Shown: positions 9,704-18,992 of the stretch, piece after piece
Layout: each line of letters begins with the position of its first letter
Position numbering within the stretch: position 1 is the first letter of the stretch
NCBI GenBank assembly: GCA_049999725.1
Contig: JBNGIS010003425.1
Span: 1 to 23,819 of the forward strand
Reading direction: 5' to 3'
DNA length: 23,819 bases
Origin: Haplomitrium mnioides
Lineage: Eukaryota; Marchantiophyta; Haplomitriopsida; Calobryales
Position numbers and translations under genes: made by a program
Notes under the pieces: generated by a model
Databases searched by the model: none
The model's input: the letters and a program-made list of their open reading frames with translations, nothing else
Told to the model about the DNA's origin: nothing

Positions 9704-9940
9704 AGTCCATGCTTGTAGGGACTCTTAGGTCCATGCGCGCATGGACTTCAGAGTCCATACGTGCATAACTTTGAAGTCCATGCACGCATAGACTTCAGAG
9801 TCCTTTCGCACCTGAACGTCTAAGTCCATGTTTGCATGGACTCTGACGTCAGTGCGGACATGGACGTCAGAGTCCATGCACACATAGACTCTGAGGTCCA
9901 CGCGTGCATGGACTTCAAAGTCCATACTCGCATGAACATA
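9704..9940. repeat. 24-bp palindromic tandem array in intron 1 (about 10 units)
   Basis: Units start at 9704, 9728, 9752, 9775, 9799, 9823, 9847, 9871, 9895 and 9919, all 24 bp apart but one. Cores such as GGTCCATGCGCGCATGGACT match the intron 2 array, though units here are more diverged and several carry GACGTC. Confidence 0.93.
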
Positions 9941-9997
9941 CACAGAGCTATAGGTAAGTAATGAAAAAGGAAAAAGAAGAAATATTTTGGAACTCAC

Positions 9998-10357
9998 CTT
10001 TCCATCTTCCCTTGACGCCTGTAGATTTGCCGCAAATAAATCTCTCTCCTTGTATTCTGAGAAGTCAAATTGCTTTCGATTTGCAGAATACAACGTTATT
10101 GAATCTTGGGCCTGCAGAAGCAGCCCGATGTTTGCCTTCTTCCCTTCTCGGATCATAGTAATTTGGACTACTAGACCCAAATAAAAATTTTCACCTTCAC
10201 TTGCAAAAAGGTAAAGATGATGATCTAGGTCTCTCAAGGAACAGTAATTCACTAACCATTTCCAGTCCAATTTGAGAGGCTCTAGAGCCTTGATAACATC
10301 TGAATACCTATAACGCTTTGGTTTGGGAGCGCTGGAAACATTTCCATGAGAAGCCAT
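9998..10357 (-). CDS. Exon 1: N-terminal domain of the ParB-methyltransferase protein, unrecognised
   Basis: These 120 codons are intact. The sequence starts MASHGNVSSAPKPKRYRY, a basic flexible leader, followed by a compact-looking region with DVIKALEPLKLDWKWLV and alternating hydrophobic strands (LYLFASEGENFYLGLVVQI). I do not recognise the fold. The start is chosen because it lies three bases after a good acceptor (TTTCTATCTAG) that would end a 5'UTR intron. Confidence 0.65.
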
Positions 10358-10360
10358 TGT

Positions 10361-10505
10361 CTAGATAGAAAACAAAAGATGTTTTTGAAGGTAAAAAATG
10401 TAATGAAGAAAAAATGGGAAATCACTAAGGGCTGGAAATGGTAAAAAACTAAGGAAATGAGAAAAAAACAACAATCAAAAAACAAAAACCAGAAACTGAA
10501 CTCAC
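10361..10505 (-). other. Predicted 5'UTR intron of the leftward gene
   Basis: GTGAGT at 10505-10500 and a T-rich tract ending CTATCTAG at 10361 define a 145-bp intron that places the next exon three bases before the ATG. Confidence 0.55.
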
Positions 10506-10535
10506 GACAATAGAAAGAAACTTTCCAGCAGCGCT

Positions 10536-10644
10536 CCTTTTATAGCTAAATTTCAAGAAACACTTTTTCTCACCAAAACATTATTCGTGGAGCTCTTGAC
10601 ACGTAGGTTTGTCTGGTGCAAAAGAAAAAAGTTAGTATATAAAG
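10536..10644. promoter_or_regulatory. Compact divergent promoter between the two transposon genes
   Basis: TATAAAAGG lies on the minus strand at 10544-10536, 179 bp upstream of the leftward ATG. TATATAAAG lies on the plus strand at 10636-10644, 177 bp upstream of the rightward ATG at 10821. The TATA boxes are about 91 bp apart, and GACACGTAG (10588-10596) with an ACGT core, common in plant promoters, lies midway. The geometry suggests one shared regulatory region driving both genes. Confidence 0.6.
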
Positions 10645-10779
10645 CATTGTCTGTTTTCATCTTTCCAATTTCATTTTTTCATTTTCTTTCAAAAAAGTGC
10701 TTAAATTTGTCGTTTTACAAAAGAAACGTCAAAACTGCATCTTTTGAGAGTTCTGTTAAAGTTTGATAATATTTGTTAA

Positions 10780-11228
10780 AATAGTTCTTTGAAATAATTC
10801 GGTTTTTGTGAGACTTTTCAATGGCTAGAGTTTTTAAAGACAAGAAGAGATTGGAATTTCAAGATTCATCTTCACATAAGACTGTTACTTTTGACAAGCA
10901 ATTTGAGATTCAATCAAATGTCAATTTTCGAGAGATAAGTGATGGAGTTACAAAAGCTTCAAGTGTGATGGCTAGCATATTGGGGAAAAAAAAGACTTCT
11001 GTTGAGTTAGATAGCTTCGGCAAGAAAGATCGAGAAGGTGAACTCCATGCGCACATAGGATCAAGGACTCAACCCTATGCACGAACAAGGAAGAGGAGTG
11101 AATCCAATGCAGGTACAGGATTAACGACTCAACATTTTGCGTGCAAAGGATCAAAGAGTGAACTCAATGCTTGTAAAGATCTAAAGAAACAATCTTCATC
11201 TAGCAAAAGATATTTGCTACCCATCAAG
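10780..11228 (+). other. Duplicated contig end (artefactual copy of 11629-12077)
   Basis: All 449 bases read the same as 11629-12077, on the other side of a 400-N gap. It includes the first 136 codons of the transposase gene (10821-11228), cut by the gap. Two contigs ending in an unmerged overlap explain this better than a real tandem duplication breaking exactly at a gap. Confidence 0.8.
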
Positions 11229-11628
11229 NNNNNNNNNNNNNNNNNNNNNNNNNNNNNNNNNNNNNNNNNNNNNNNNNNNNNNNNNNNNNNNNNNNNNNNN
11301 NNNNNNNNNNNNNNNNNNNNNNNNNNNNNNNNNNNNNNNNNNNNNNNNNNNNNNNNNNNNNNNNNNNNNNNNNNNNNNNNNNNNNNNNNNNNNNNNNNNN
11401 NNNNNNNNNNNNNNNNNNNNNNNNNNNNNNNNNNNNNNNNNNNNNNNNNNNNNNNNNNNNNNNNNNNNNNNNNNNNNNNNNNNNNNNNNNNNNNNNNNNN
11501 NNNNNNNNNNNNNNNNNNNNNNNNNNNNNNNNNNNNNNNNNNNNNNNNNNNNNNNNNNNNNNNNNNNNNNNNNNNNNNNNNNNNNNNNNNNNNNNNNNNN
11601 NNNNNNNNNNNNNNNNNNNNNNNNNNNN
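11229..11628. other. Assembly gap (400 N)
   Basis: Exactly 400 N between two identical 449-bp flanks; probably no sequence is missing. Confidence 0.9.
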
Positions 11629-11883
11629 AATAGTTCTTTGAAATAATTCGGTTTTTGTGAGACTTTTCAATGGCTAGAGTTTTTAAAGACAAGAAGAGAT
11701 TGGAATTTCAAGATTCATCTTCACATAAGACTGTTACTTTTGACAAGCAATTTGAGATTCAATCAAATGTCAATTTTCGAGAGATAAGTGATGGAGTTAC
11801 AAAAGCTTCAAGTGTGATGGCTAGCATATTGGGGAAAAAAAAGACTTCTGTTGAGTTAGATAGCTTCGGCAAGAAAGATCGAG

Positions 11884-12033
11884 AAGGTGAACTCCATGCG
11901 CACATAGGATCAAGGACTCAACCCTATGCACGAACAAGGAAGAGGAGTGAATCCAATGCAGGTACAGGATTAACGACTCAACATTTTGCGTGCAAAGGAT
12001 CAAAGAGTGAACTCAATGCTTGTAAAGATCTAA
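11884..12033 (+). repeat. 30-bp repeat inside the transposase coding exon (5 units)
   Basis: Units start at 11884, 11914, 11944, 11974 and 12004, exactly 30 bp apart, encoding degenerate ten-residue repeats (ELHAHIGSRT, ESNAGTGLTT, ELNACKDLKK). The first unit contains CTCCATGCGCACATAGGA, close to the palindromic core of the intron arrays. The identical artefactual copy lies at 11035-11184. Confidence 0.85.
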
Positions 12034-13393
12034 AGAAACAATCTTCATCTAGCAAAAGATATTTGCTACCCATCAAGCGGGCGAAGTTGAATCTTTCTTC
12101 TGAGTATTCCAAAATGTTTGAAAAAAAAGACACAACAAAGAGATTTCAAACGATTGTAGAGCTTTCTTCGTCCACATCTGAGGGAGATGTCGATATTGAT
12201 GAGAAAAGTGTGTCTGTTCAAAACACAAACAACAGAAAATCTCTAAACAGTTTTTATTTTGGAGATAAGCCACTCTCCTCGATAGCACCACTCAAAGAAC
12301 GAGTGATTTCTTTTCAGATTGCACCTCGCAAAGAGATTGGAACGTCTAAAACAAATCGAATTCTCTTGGAAGAGTCTTCAAAGGATATTTTGGAAAGCGA
12401 TTCTAGCAAAGAGTCTCAATCAATCAACATTTCTTTGGAGTTATCACCAATGGCACTGATTTTATTACAGAAATTTTTTTTTTAATGGAGACATTGATTA
12501 AGATTCGGTTTTGGAATGGTGCAGTTCTCCCCATCTCCAAGAAGAAACTCGTTTCTCGACAATATTCTGTCAAGGAACAAATAATGTTCACGATGACAAC
12601 CAAGATCTTCATGATGAATTATCTCCTATTGCTGGATTCGCTTACGGACCAAATCGTCTAACCCAACATAAGAATTCTTTATCTGGACCAAAACCCAAAC
12701 GGGTAAACACCTTACACAAAAACTCTTGGCGGAAAGTCCATCATGACGAGAGCTTTGTGAAGAAAAAGCTAGATCCAATGTCTATTTCTAGATTGAAGAG
12801 AATTTCTTGTTGTCAAAATAATTGCTTGTCATTGTGCAAGACAAATTTTTTGAAAACTGTAAGAGACACATACTTTCGACAAAGCATGAAGAATCGTGAT
12901 ATCACACTGCAGTAGGGAATACCAAGAAAAGATTCCGATGTGGAAAATCGGTTTACACTGCTTGGCGGTACCTTTGTCTGTAGAAGAGCATTCAAATTAA
13001 TATTAGCAGTAGGGAATGATAGAATCCAAAGGATTCAAAATCTCAGAAATGCAGATCCTAGAGGCATTTTTGGAAAAAGAGAACTGTGTGCTAAAGGAGT
13101 TTTCGTTCGTAAGTGGATGGACAATTTTTTCCAAGGGCATTGTGAGAGAATGCCCACTCACGAAGTGTACAACTTCCCGGATAATTTTACAAAATGGGAA
13201 GTTTATGACTATTACACAACTTATTTGAAAGAGAAAGATCCCCATTGTATTCTCAATTTCTCGGGTTTTACAAAATATTGGAGAACTAATTTTCCAAATG
13301 TCAAAATTCCGAAATGCAATAGATTTGCTGTTTGTGAAACATGTGAAGAAATAAAATCTTTGCAAGAAAAATCTATCTTGGAGTCCGACAAAG

Positions 13394-14100
13394 GTAACAA
13401 ACTTTCTTCTCTTTTAACAACTTTGGTTAATCCATCATTTTTTTTCTAGACTCAAAGCTTAGTTCTAGAGATGTTATGTTTTCTCGATTGACAGTAAGGA
13501 AATAACTTTTTTGAAGTTGTTTTGCAAAGAAGATTAGAGTCAAATAATTCTCAGCAAGATGAGTTGTGAGAAGAGAGTTTATGTGCGCATAGACTCTGTT
13601 GTTTTATATTTCAATTTTAACCTTTTGTGCAGTCCAGTAAAGCCAGGAAATGAACTTACTTAATGTTGAGACCTTAGCCTCGCAAGAAATTGTTTTTGTT
13701 GTTTGCAAATCCTATGCGCCTATAGGATTTGTTCTTGATTCTTTTAAAACCAGTCGCGACAACATTCACAACAAGCCATGATATTGATGTTGTTGTATTG
13801 GTCCTATGCGCGCATATAATTTGTTGTTGCCTCCACTCATCTCAAACGCTCAAAGGATGTGATCTTCTAACCTTTTTTTGCAAATCTTGTTTTTTTCTTT
13901 TCCCAATAGATTTTCTTTTTTTCAAATTGCCTAAAGTTTCTTTTTCATCTTTTACAAAGTGTTTCGTTTCAATAAATTCAAACATTTGTTTAATATGTCT
14001 TCAATTTTATTTACAACTAAGGTTGTGTTTTGAAGTTACAAGTATCCACATATGTTTTACTTAACTAGTTTTATATCCTTCTTGTTTTGGATTGATGTAG
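13394..14100 (+). other. Intron of the transposase gene
   Basis: It runs from GTAACA to TTGATGTAG, 707 bp, T-rich. It contains dispersed palindromes: ATGTGCGCATAGACT near 13580, CCTATGCGCCTATAGG near 13711, and CCTATGCGCGCATATA near 13803. The flanking exons join in phase, and the join is supported by the conserved order of motifs on both sides. Confidence 0.75.
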
Positions 14101-15895
14101 TCAAATATAATCACCAATTGTTTCTTCATCGTGACCAACAAATGAAAGAAAGATCAAAACTTGCAAACCATCGAACAAAATGTTATGTCGATGGTCAAAA
14201 ATACTTGGGAATTGTCATTGATAGAATGGATTTGAAGAAAACTGCTATTCCACACTGGCCATCGCCACCAAAAAATATTGATAAGGATTTTTTAGTGGGT
14301 GTGCATATTGTTTGTGCCTTAATATTCAATCATGCTCTCTCTTCGAGGGTTTTTTTAACGTTCGGAAACTTGAGAAGTGATTCCAATATGATAGTTACTG
14401 TGCTCAACAAAATATTATGTGACTTTAAAGGCCCGCTGCCTCCAACTTTGTATCTTCAATTGGACAACACCACACAAGAGAATAAGAATTCTATCATGTT
14501 TGGATATCTTAGTCTCCTTATTGCCAAGAATGTTTTTCGAAAAATCAAGTTGGGATTTCTTATGGTTGGCCATACTCATGATCAAATTAATCAAATGTTC
14601 TGCCAATTCTTGAAACATTTAAAACATGTCAAAGCTTTCACGATCACTAGTCTAAACGAGACGCTTCAATTATCCTATAATCCTAAACCTCAGGTGACTC
14701 TTTTTCTGGAAACTTGGGATTTCAAAATGTTTATGCAAAAAAGTCCTTCTCTGGTTCAAAGGATACATGATATCCCTTTCCATCAACAATTCAAGTTCCA
14801 ATTAAATGATTCCAAAGCAAAGATTTGGAGCAAAAATTTCTCAATAGATGAATTTTGGCTACCTACGGATGGTATTTGTCAACTCAAGTGCATACCTGAA
14901 GTGGACAGAGAAATTTTGAGTTCAATGTTGATTCCTCTCAAGGCATATTCTGAAATCAAACGATCTCAAAAGGAAGAAAGAGAAGTGGATGCCGAGAAAG
15001 TGGTAATTTCAATAAGGGACAACATAAGTGAGAACTGCTACAAGTTCTTTACAGATTCTAATATTCAATGGTGGAATGACTTTTTTCTTGCCCAACATGA
15101 GATTGCGACTTACATCCTTGAAAAAAAAGATGACAACTTGAAGCATAATTTACCTTTCCACCTTCACAACAGTCAAACACTTGCAATGATTTTCAAAATG
15201 TTTGTCCGGATTCTCAACTTCATGCTCCACAAATAGAAGAAGATGCTCCGGTACAACAAATAATTTCTACATGTCGAGCAATCTATGATGGAGCACCTAG
15301 GCCGCGAGAAGGGACTCTTTCGTATAGTACTCGATACGGGCATAAATTTGGCAATCTAGATGATTTGAAAGTGAGAATGTTTATTTGTGTTGTTGCATCT
15401 TTGAATCCAAATAGCAGACCCTTTTGGGTTGCTAAAGTTCTCAAAGTTTTGTCCTTTGATGAGGAAGATCCGCCAAATCCGAAACGAGTATGAGTTCAAT
15501 GGTTTGCTTGTTTGGTTGAAGATGCATTTTCTGGTCAATACTTCTCAGAAAAAATAGCAGCAACAAAAGGGAAACGCAAATTCAAGCTACATATTAAAAT
15601 ACTTGATTTGACACAAATCACGATTTTGTCGTTTGATTTTTTGCTCACCCAGAAAAACCAATTGAGGAAAACCACTCTACCTACCATTAAAGCAAATCTG
15701 TTTGAGTACGAAAGACAAAAAGCCCTCAATCTTGAAATGTTCAAAGAGATTCAAACAGTGTCATTAACATTGAGACAGATCAAGCAAACCTTGATGAATC
15801 TTCTGAAGCTGAATCCGAAGAAATCGAGACAAGCGTCTAAAGTCCTTCAAGAATTTTGTTCTATGTTTTGTATTTGCAAATCTTGTATAATTTAA

Positions 15896-17555
15896 GAGGA
15901 TCATTTCCAAAATTATTTGAAAATCATTTTTAGTAACTTGTTGGATTTTTGGCAAACTTGAACTTGTGACCGTAAATCATTCCAAGTTGAATGTTGTTCT
16001 CTGTAAATGAACTTTAATTCATAGTTAATATTTTTGTTTGTTTCGTAGAAATATTTTCATCTCTAAAATATAAGTATTTTGCTTTTTACTTTTAAGGTTA
16101 TTATCTCGTTGAAGCATCTGCCCAAGTTGTTTAAATTGTTTTTCTTTTGAAGACTTTGTTGTAAGAATTTAAATCTTTAGCGTTGTTTGACTCGGAAGAA
16201 GAGCTTTGTATTTGTTTTTTACTTTAAGATTCCGAATTAAAAGTCGAATTCTTTTGCATACGTAGATTTTGTTGCAAAAATTGAACATTTATAGTCTATA
16301 TCCTTGGTTGTAGAAGTGTGAACCCTATGTGTGCATAGACTTTGATTTGCAAGCGAAACGTACAACGTACAAAAACTCTTCTACCGAACCAAAAATCTAG
16401 CTTCGTCTTAGTCTTTCTTTAAGAATGTTGTGCTTGTGAGTTCGGATTCCCATGCGCGCATGGACTTTGGGGTGGAATGTTCAGATGGTGAGTTCGGATT
16501 CCTATGCACGCCTAGAGTTTCGGGTGGAGTTTTCAGTTGGTGAGTTTGGATTCCTATGCGCGCATGGACTTTGGGGTGGAGTGTTCGCTTGTTGAGCTTA
16601 GATTCTTTAGCGCGCCTAGTCTTTGGAGTGGAGTATTCACATGTTGAGCTTGGATTCTTATGCGCGCATAGACATTGGGTCGGAAGTCCACGCCTTCCAA
16701 AAGTTCTACTTCTCTTGCATAACCCTTAAGCTGTTTCATACAAAGACAACCACTTTCAACTTTTTTTGTACACAGGTCTTAGACTCTTTCGTAGATCTTG
16801 AGACCTTTGTTTGGTTGAATCAAGTCTAAAAATTGAACACGTTTCTTGTTTACAATCTTAATGCAATCTCCTAAGCTACTACCTTTTTTATTCGGAACTA
16901 TGATACGTTTCTGTAAATGCTTCATTGAACTATGAAATATTTTTAATTGTTGGAACCTTTTTGAAAGCCTACATTCACTTTTGATTGCATGGACTTTCAA
17001 CTTAATTTGAAAGCTTCCTTTCTTCTTGACGTTTTAATTAAAGCTCCTAAATCGATGCAATGTTTCTTTTTGTTTGTTTTTGTGTTTACCATTGCAAACT
17101 TATTCCCTTGACTTCTAGTCCCCTCATGCTTTTTCTTTGTGTTTTGTAATATTTTTCCAAAAAAAAAGTTTAAAAGAGCACCATGTCTACGCGCGCCTCA
17201 AGTTTGTGCAATCAAACATATTTCAAAATAGTTTCTTGTAACGTGTATTTAAACTTTTGGGCTTAGAATTGTAATCAATGATAAATGTAATTTTTTGATG
17301 AAAACTTACCGTATATTTTATGATTTTAAACAAATTTGAGTTTTCCAATGTTTTCGTAAAAACTAGTAATATTAATTGATTTTGCATAACAAAATTGACT
17401 TTTGCTCTATTATGCTTGCTGAAACGACCAAAAACAAACCCAAAAAACTCATGTACTTTTTGTTTTTAAAAATTAACTTCGTTTTTTTTATGTTTTTTGA
17501 TATGAAAAATCATAATTTTTCCAAAAAAAAAAAAGTTCTTGTTCTGAATAGCTTG
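15896..17555. other. Right subterminal non-coding region of the transposon
   Basis: About 1.66 kb without a credible gene. It is AT-rich, contains a 52-bp array (16436-16685), isolated palindromes (CCTATGTGTGCATAGAC near 16323, ACGCGCGCC near 17190) and poly-A/T runs near the terminus. Confidence 0.7.
16436..16685. repeat. 52-bp tandem array, right subterminal region (5 units)
   Basis: Units start at 16436, 16488, 16540, 16592 and 16644, exactly 52 bp apart. Each begins GTGAGTTCGGATTC or TTGAGCTTGGATTC and contains a core such as CCATGCGCGCATGGAC. It lies 0.9-1.15 kb inside the right terminus. Confidence 0.95.
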
Positions 17556-17580
17556 TTCCTAGTTCAAAGTAGCGGTTGTT
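17556..17580 (-). repeat. Right terminal inverted repeat
   Basis: Read inward on the minus strand from 17580 it is AACAACCGCTACTTTGAAC, then TAGGAA, matching the left terminus in 23 of 25 positions. Confidence 0.88.
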
Positions 17581-17584
17581 CATC
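17581..17584. repeat. Target-site duplication CATC (right)
   Basis: Same four bases as 5499-5502, directly outside the right terminal repeat. Confidence 0.75.
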
Positions 17585-18836
17585 TTGCTGAGTGTCTTGA
17601 AAGGAGAGGCTAGACCATGGTACTGGGGCTTTAGGAAAGCCAACAAGAACAACTGGCAGTTGTTCAAATCTTTGTTTTTGGAAGAATTCAGAAAAATAAG
17701 AGGAGACAATGAGGTCCTCATCCAGATCTGGCAGATTGAGATGAAGAAAAAAGAGTCCATGTGGAAATTCTTGCAGCGGTTTTAAAGGCTGACCAGTCGA
17801 GTCACATCAATACTGGAGGATGGGATGTTTTATTCTTGGCTCATATCAGGCTACCAAGAAGGGTTGGAGCTTGGGTAAAGCAGGGCAGCCTCAAAACCTT
17901 TGAAGAAGCAGTGGAGAGAGCAAGCTCCTATATCAAAGCCATAGTGTCATGTTCAAGGAAGAAGACCAAGGTGTGATATGGGTCAAAAACCTCCTCCAAT
18001 AACAAGGACAGTAGCTCAAGCACTGATACCGCCTCGGAGTCTGAGTCAGATGAAGAAAATAGTGACAATTTAGACGAAGGAAGCTCGAGAAGGGAAAAAA
18101 GAAGCAAGTTCATTGCAAAAGAAAAGAGGTTAATGAGAAAAAAGAAAGGGAAAATTAATCAAGATAGAAGCCCAAGAAGGGCAGAAGCATGGAGGCATAC
18201 AGGCAAGGCACCGATAGAGGATAATCTCAAAAAATGAATGGCCCATGATCCCATTGATGACATCAATTGCAAATTGGAGGGATTGTTTATCCACTTTGCA
18301 AGACTAAAGGTAGAAGGGAAAAGGGTGAGCTCCTCCTAGACCCATATGTGGTGCTTCTACTGTGGGAAACACAAACACACCAAGCACAAATGCCCTCTTG
18401 AAAAACCAGAAATACAATATGTAAGGGACGAACCACCCGAATATATGAGACATGAGGTAGAACTCATCATGGAGGAACCCTCTAAATACGTATACCAAGA
18501 AACTAGTGCTCCACATAATTTGATGGGCCGACTTGTGGTGTTTGGGTAGAACTAGCAAGGTGGATGGGGTCAACATCGACTAGATAATACAATGGAAGAA
18601 AGGGTTAACCACACATGCATCATGGTATACTAGAATTGTGGGCAATTGGGCATTTTTCGACCGAATGTCTTGAACCCAAGAAGCACGGCTGGGGAATACC
18701 CACAAAACTCTGCATCTCTTGTAAGAAGGAAGGCCATGTCACCACTGTATGTCATATCACACATCGTCCAGAGTCAATAGGACTTCCCTTGCATTTCAGA
18801 GTTGTACTAATAGAAGGGGCCATTAATGGCTAATGT
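17585..18836 (+). pseudogene. Ty3/Gypsy gag, 3' part with CCHC zinc knuckles
   Basis: The capsid segment resumes after the transposon (LLSVLKGEARPWYWGF, then NWQLFKSLFLEEF), interrupted by TAA at 17783. After a frameshift near 17870 the frame continues through TGA and TAG codons: EEAVERASSYIKAI, an acidic Ser/Glu stretch and a lysine-rich stretch. Three nucleocapsid knuckles follow: CFYCGKHKHTKHKC (from 18352), a degenerate second one (NCGQLG then, one frame over, GHFSTEC, near 18630-18672), and CISCKKEGHVTTVC (18711-18752). The first and third keep perfect CX2CX4HX4C spacing and would bind RNA through zinc. The ORF is broken in several places and non-functional. Confidence 0.8.
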
Positions 18837-18992
18837 GCAGTGTGCCCTCACAGAATGAGAGCATACGGCTGAGTTTCTTGGATGGGAATTGAGGACTACT
18901 TTAGGGTCACCACCAGAGGAGCTAAGGAGAAAAAAAGTAGTCCCCAAAAGAAAGAAAAACCAATCGTCAAGGGAATGAACTGAACCAGTTGA

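Larger units (their letters stand above)
6422..10357 (-). pseudogene. Four-exon ParB-like / amino-methyltransferase fusion gene (whole locus, decayed)
   Basis: The start ATG at 10357 follows a 5'UTR intron acceptor by three bases. Exon 1 is 10357-9998 (120 codons, donor GGAAAG/GTGAGT). Intron 1 ends in a T-run and CAG. Exon 2 is 9602-8127 (492 codons, donor TTTTG/GTAATT). Intron 2 ends TTTTTTTCAG. Exon 3 is 7689-7133 (185 codons plus 2 nt, donor CTA/GTGAGT). Exon 4 runs from about 7038 to TAA 6424-6422; its acceptor (TTTTTGTAG) is one base out of phase, so an indel or another acceptor is possible. Exons 1-3 join in phase. Exon 1 has no domain I recognise; exon 2 has the ParB-like module; exons 3-4 the methyltransferase. 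Eleven in-frame stops (eight in exon 2, three in exon 4) but almost no frameshifts show a once intact protein of about 1,000 residues. Predicted role: sequence-guided modification of adenine-N6 or cytosine-N4 in DNA. Confidence 0.75.
7134..10360 (-). other. Exon/intron map of the leftward gene: 5'UTR junction through exon 3
   Basis: The splice sites read directly from the sequence are: 5'UTR intron 10505-10361 (GTGAGT...CTAG), intron 1 9997-9603, intron 2 8126-7690, and intron 3 from 7132 downward. Introns 1 and 2 (395 and 437 bp) are largely made of 24-bp repeat arrays. Phases are 0, 0 and 2. Confidence 0.7.
11670..15895 (+). pseudogene. DUF7869-type transposase-like gene, two exons, decayed
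   Basis: The ATG at 11670 (same as 10821) opens exon 1, which ends at 13393 (GACAAAG/GTAACA). A 707-bp intron ends GATGTAG at 14100; exon 2 starts at 14101 in matching phase. Layout: about 270 residues of Ser/Lys-rich low-complexity leader; a Cys-rich patch CCQNNCLSLCK; FVCRRAFKLILAVGNDRIQRI; FTKYWRTNFPNVKIPKCNR with CETC; then exon 2 with YLGIVIDRMDLKKT, LYLQLDNTTQENKN and FLMVGHTHDQINQMF; and a C-terminal PFWVAKVL...VQWF module. This order matches proteins I know as DUF7869, many of them transposon-derived; acidic residues in IDRMD, LDN and HTHD are candidate catalytic ones. Damage: T-run frameshift near 12474, TAA 12499, TAG 12913, frameshift near 15160, TGA 15491, and probably another shift near 15755, after which an acidic tail ends at 15840. 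Confidence 0.75.
5503..17580. mobile_element. 12-kb DNA transposon carrying a ParB-methyltransferase and a DUF7869-type transposase
   Basis: The element is bounded by 25-bp terminal inverted repeats and a 4-bp CATC duplication and sits inside Ty3 gag. It carries two divergent genes from a shared central promoter: leftwards a ParB-like/amino-methyltransferase gene, rightwards a transposase-like gene. Subterminal arrays lie at both ends (5881-6176 and 16436-16685). The apparent length of 12,078 bp includes a 400-N gap and a 449-bp duplication that are probably assembly artefacts. Part of a second copy is at 1-1231. A cut-and-paste class II element fits best. A 4-bp duplication is typical, as I recall, of Sola transposons among others, but I cannot assign the superfamily. 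Both genes carry disabling mutations, so this copy is probably inactive. Confidence 0.85.

Noticed and set aside
11129-11692. Minus-strand open frames across the 400-N gap
   Set aside because: They consist mostly of N and lie opposite the transposase exon.
15485-15495. Splice donor CGA/GTATGAGT in place of the TGA stop
   Set aside because: Protein-like sequence (VQWFACLVEDAFSGQYF) continues in the same frame directly after, so an inactivating TGA is simpler; not fully excluded.
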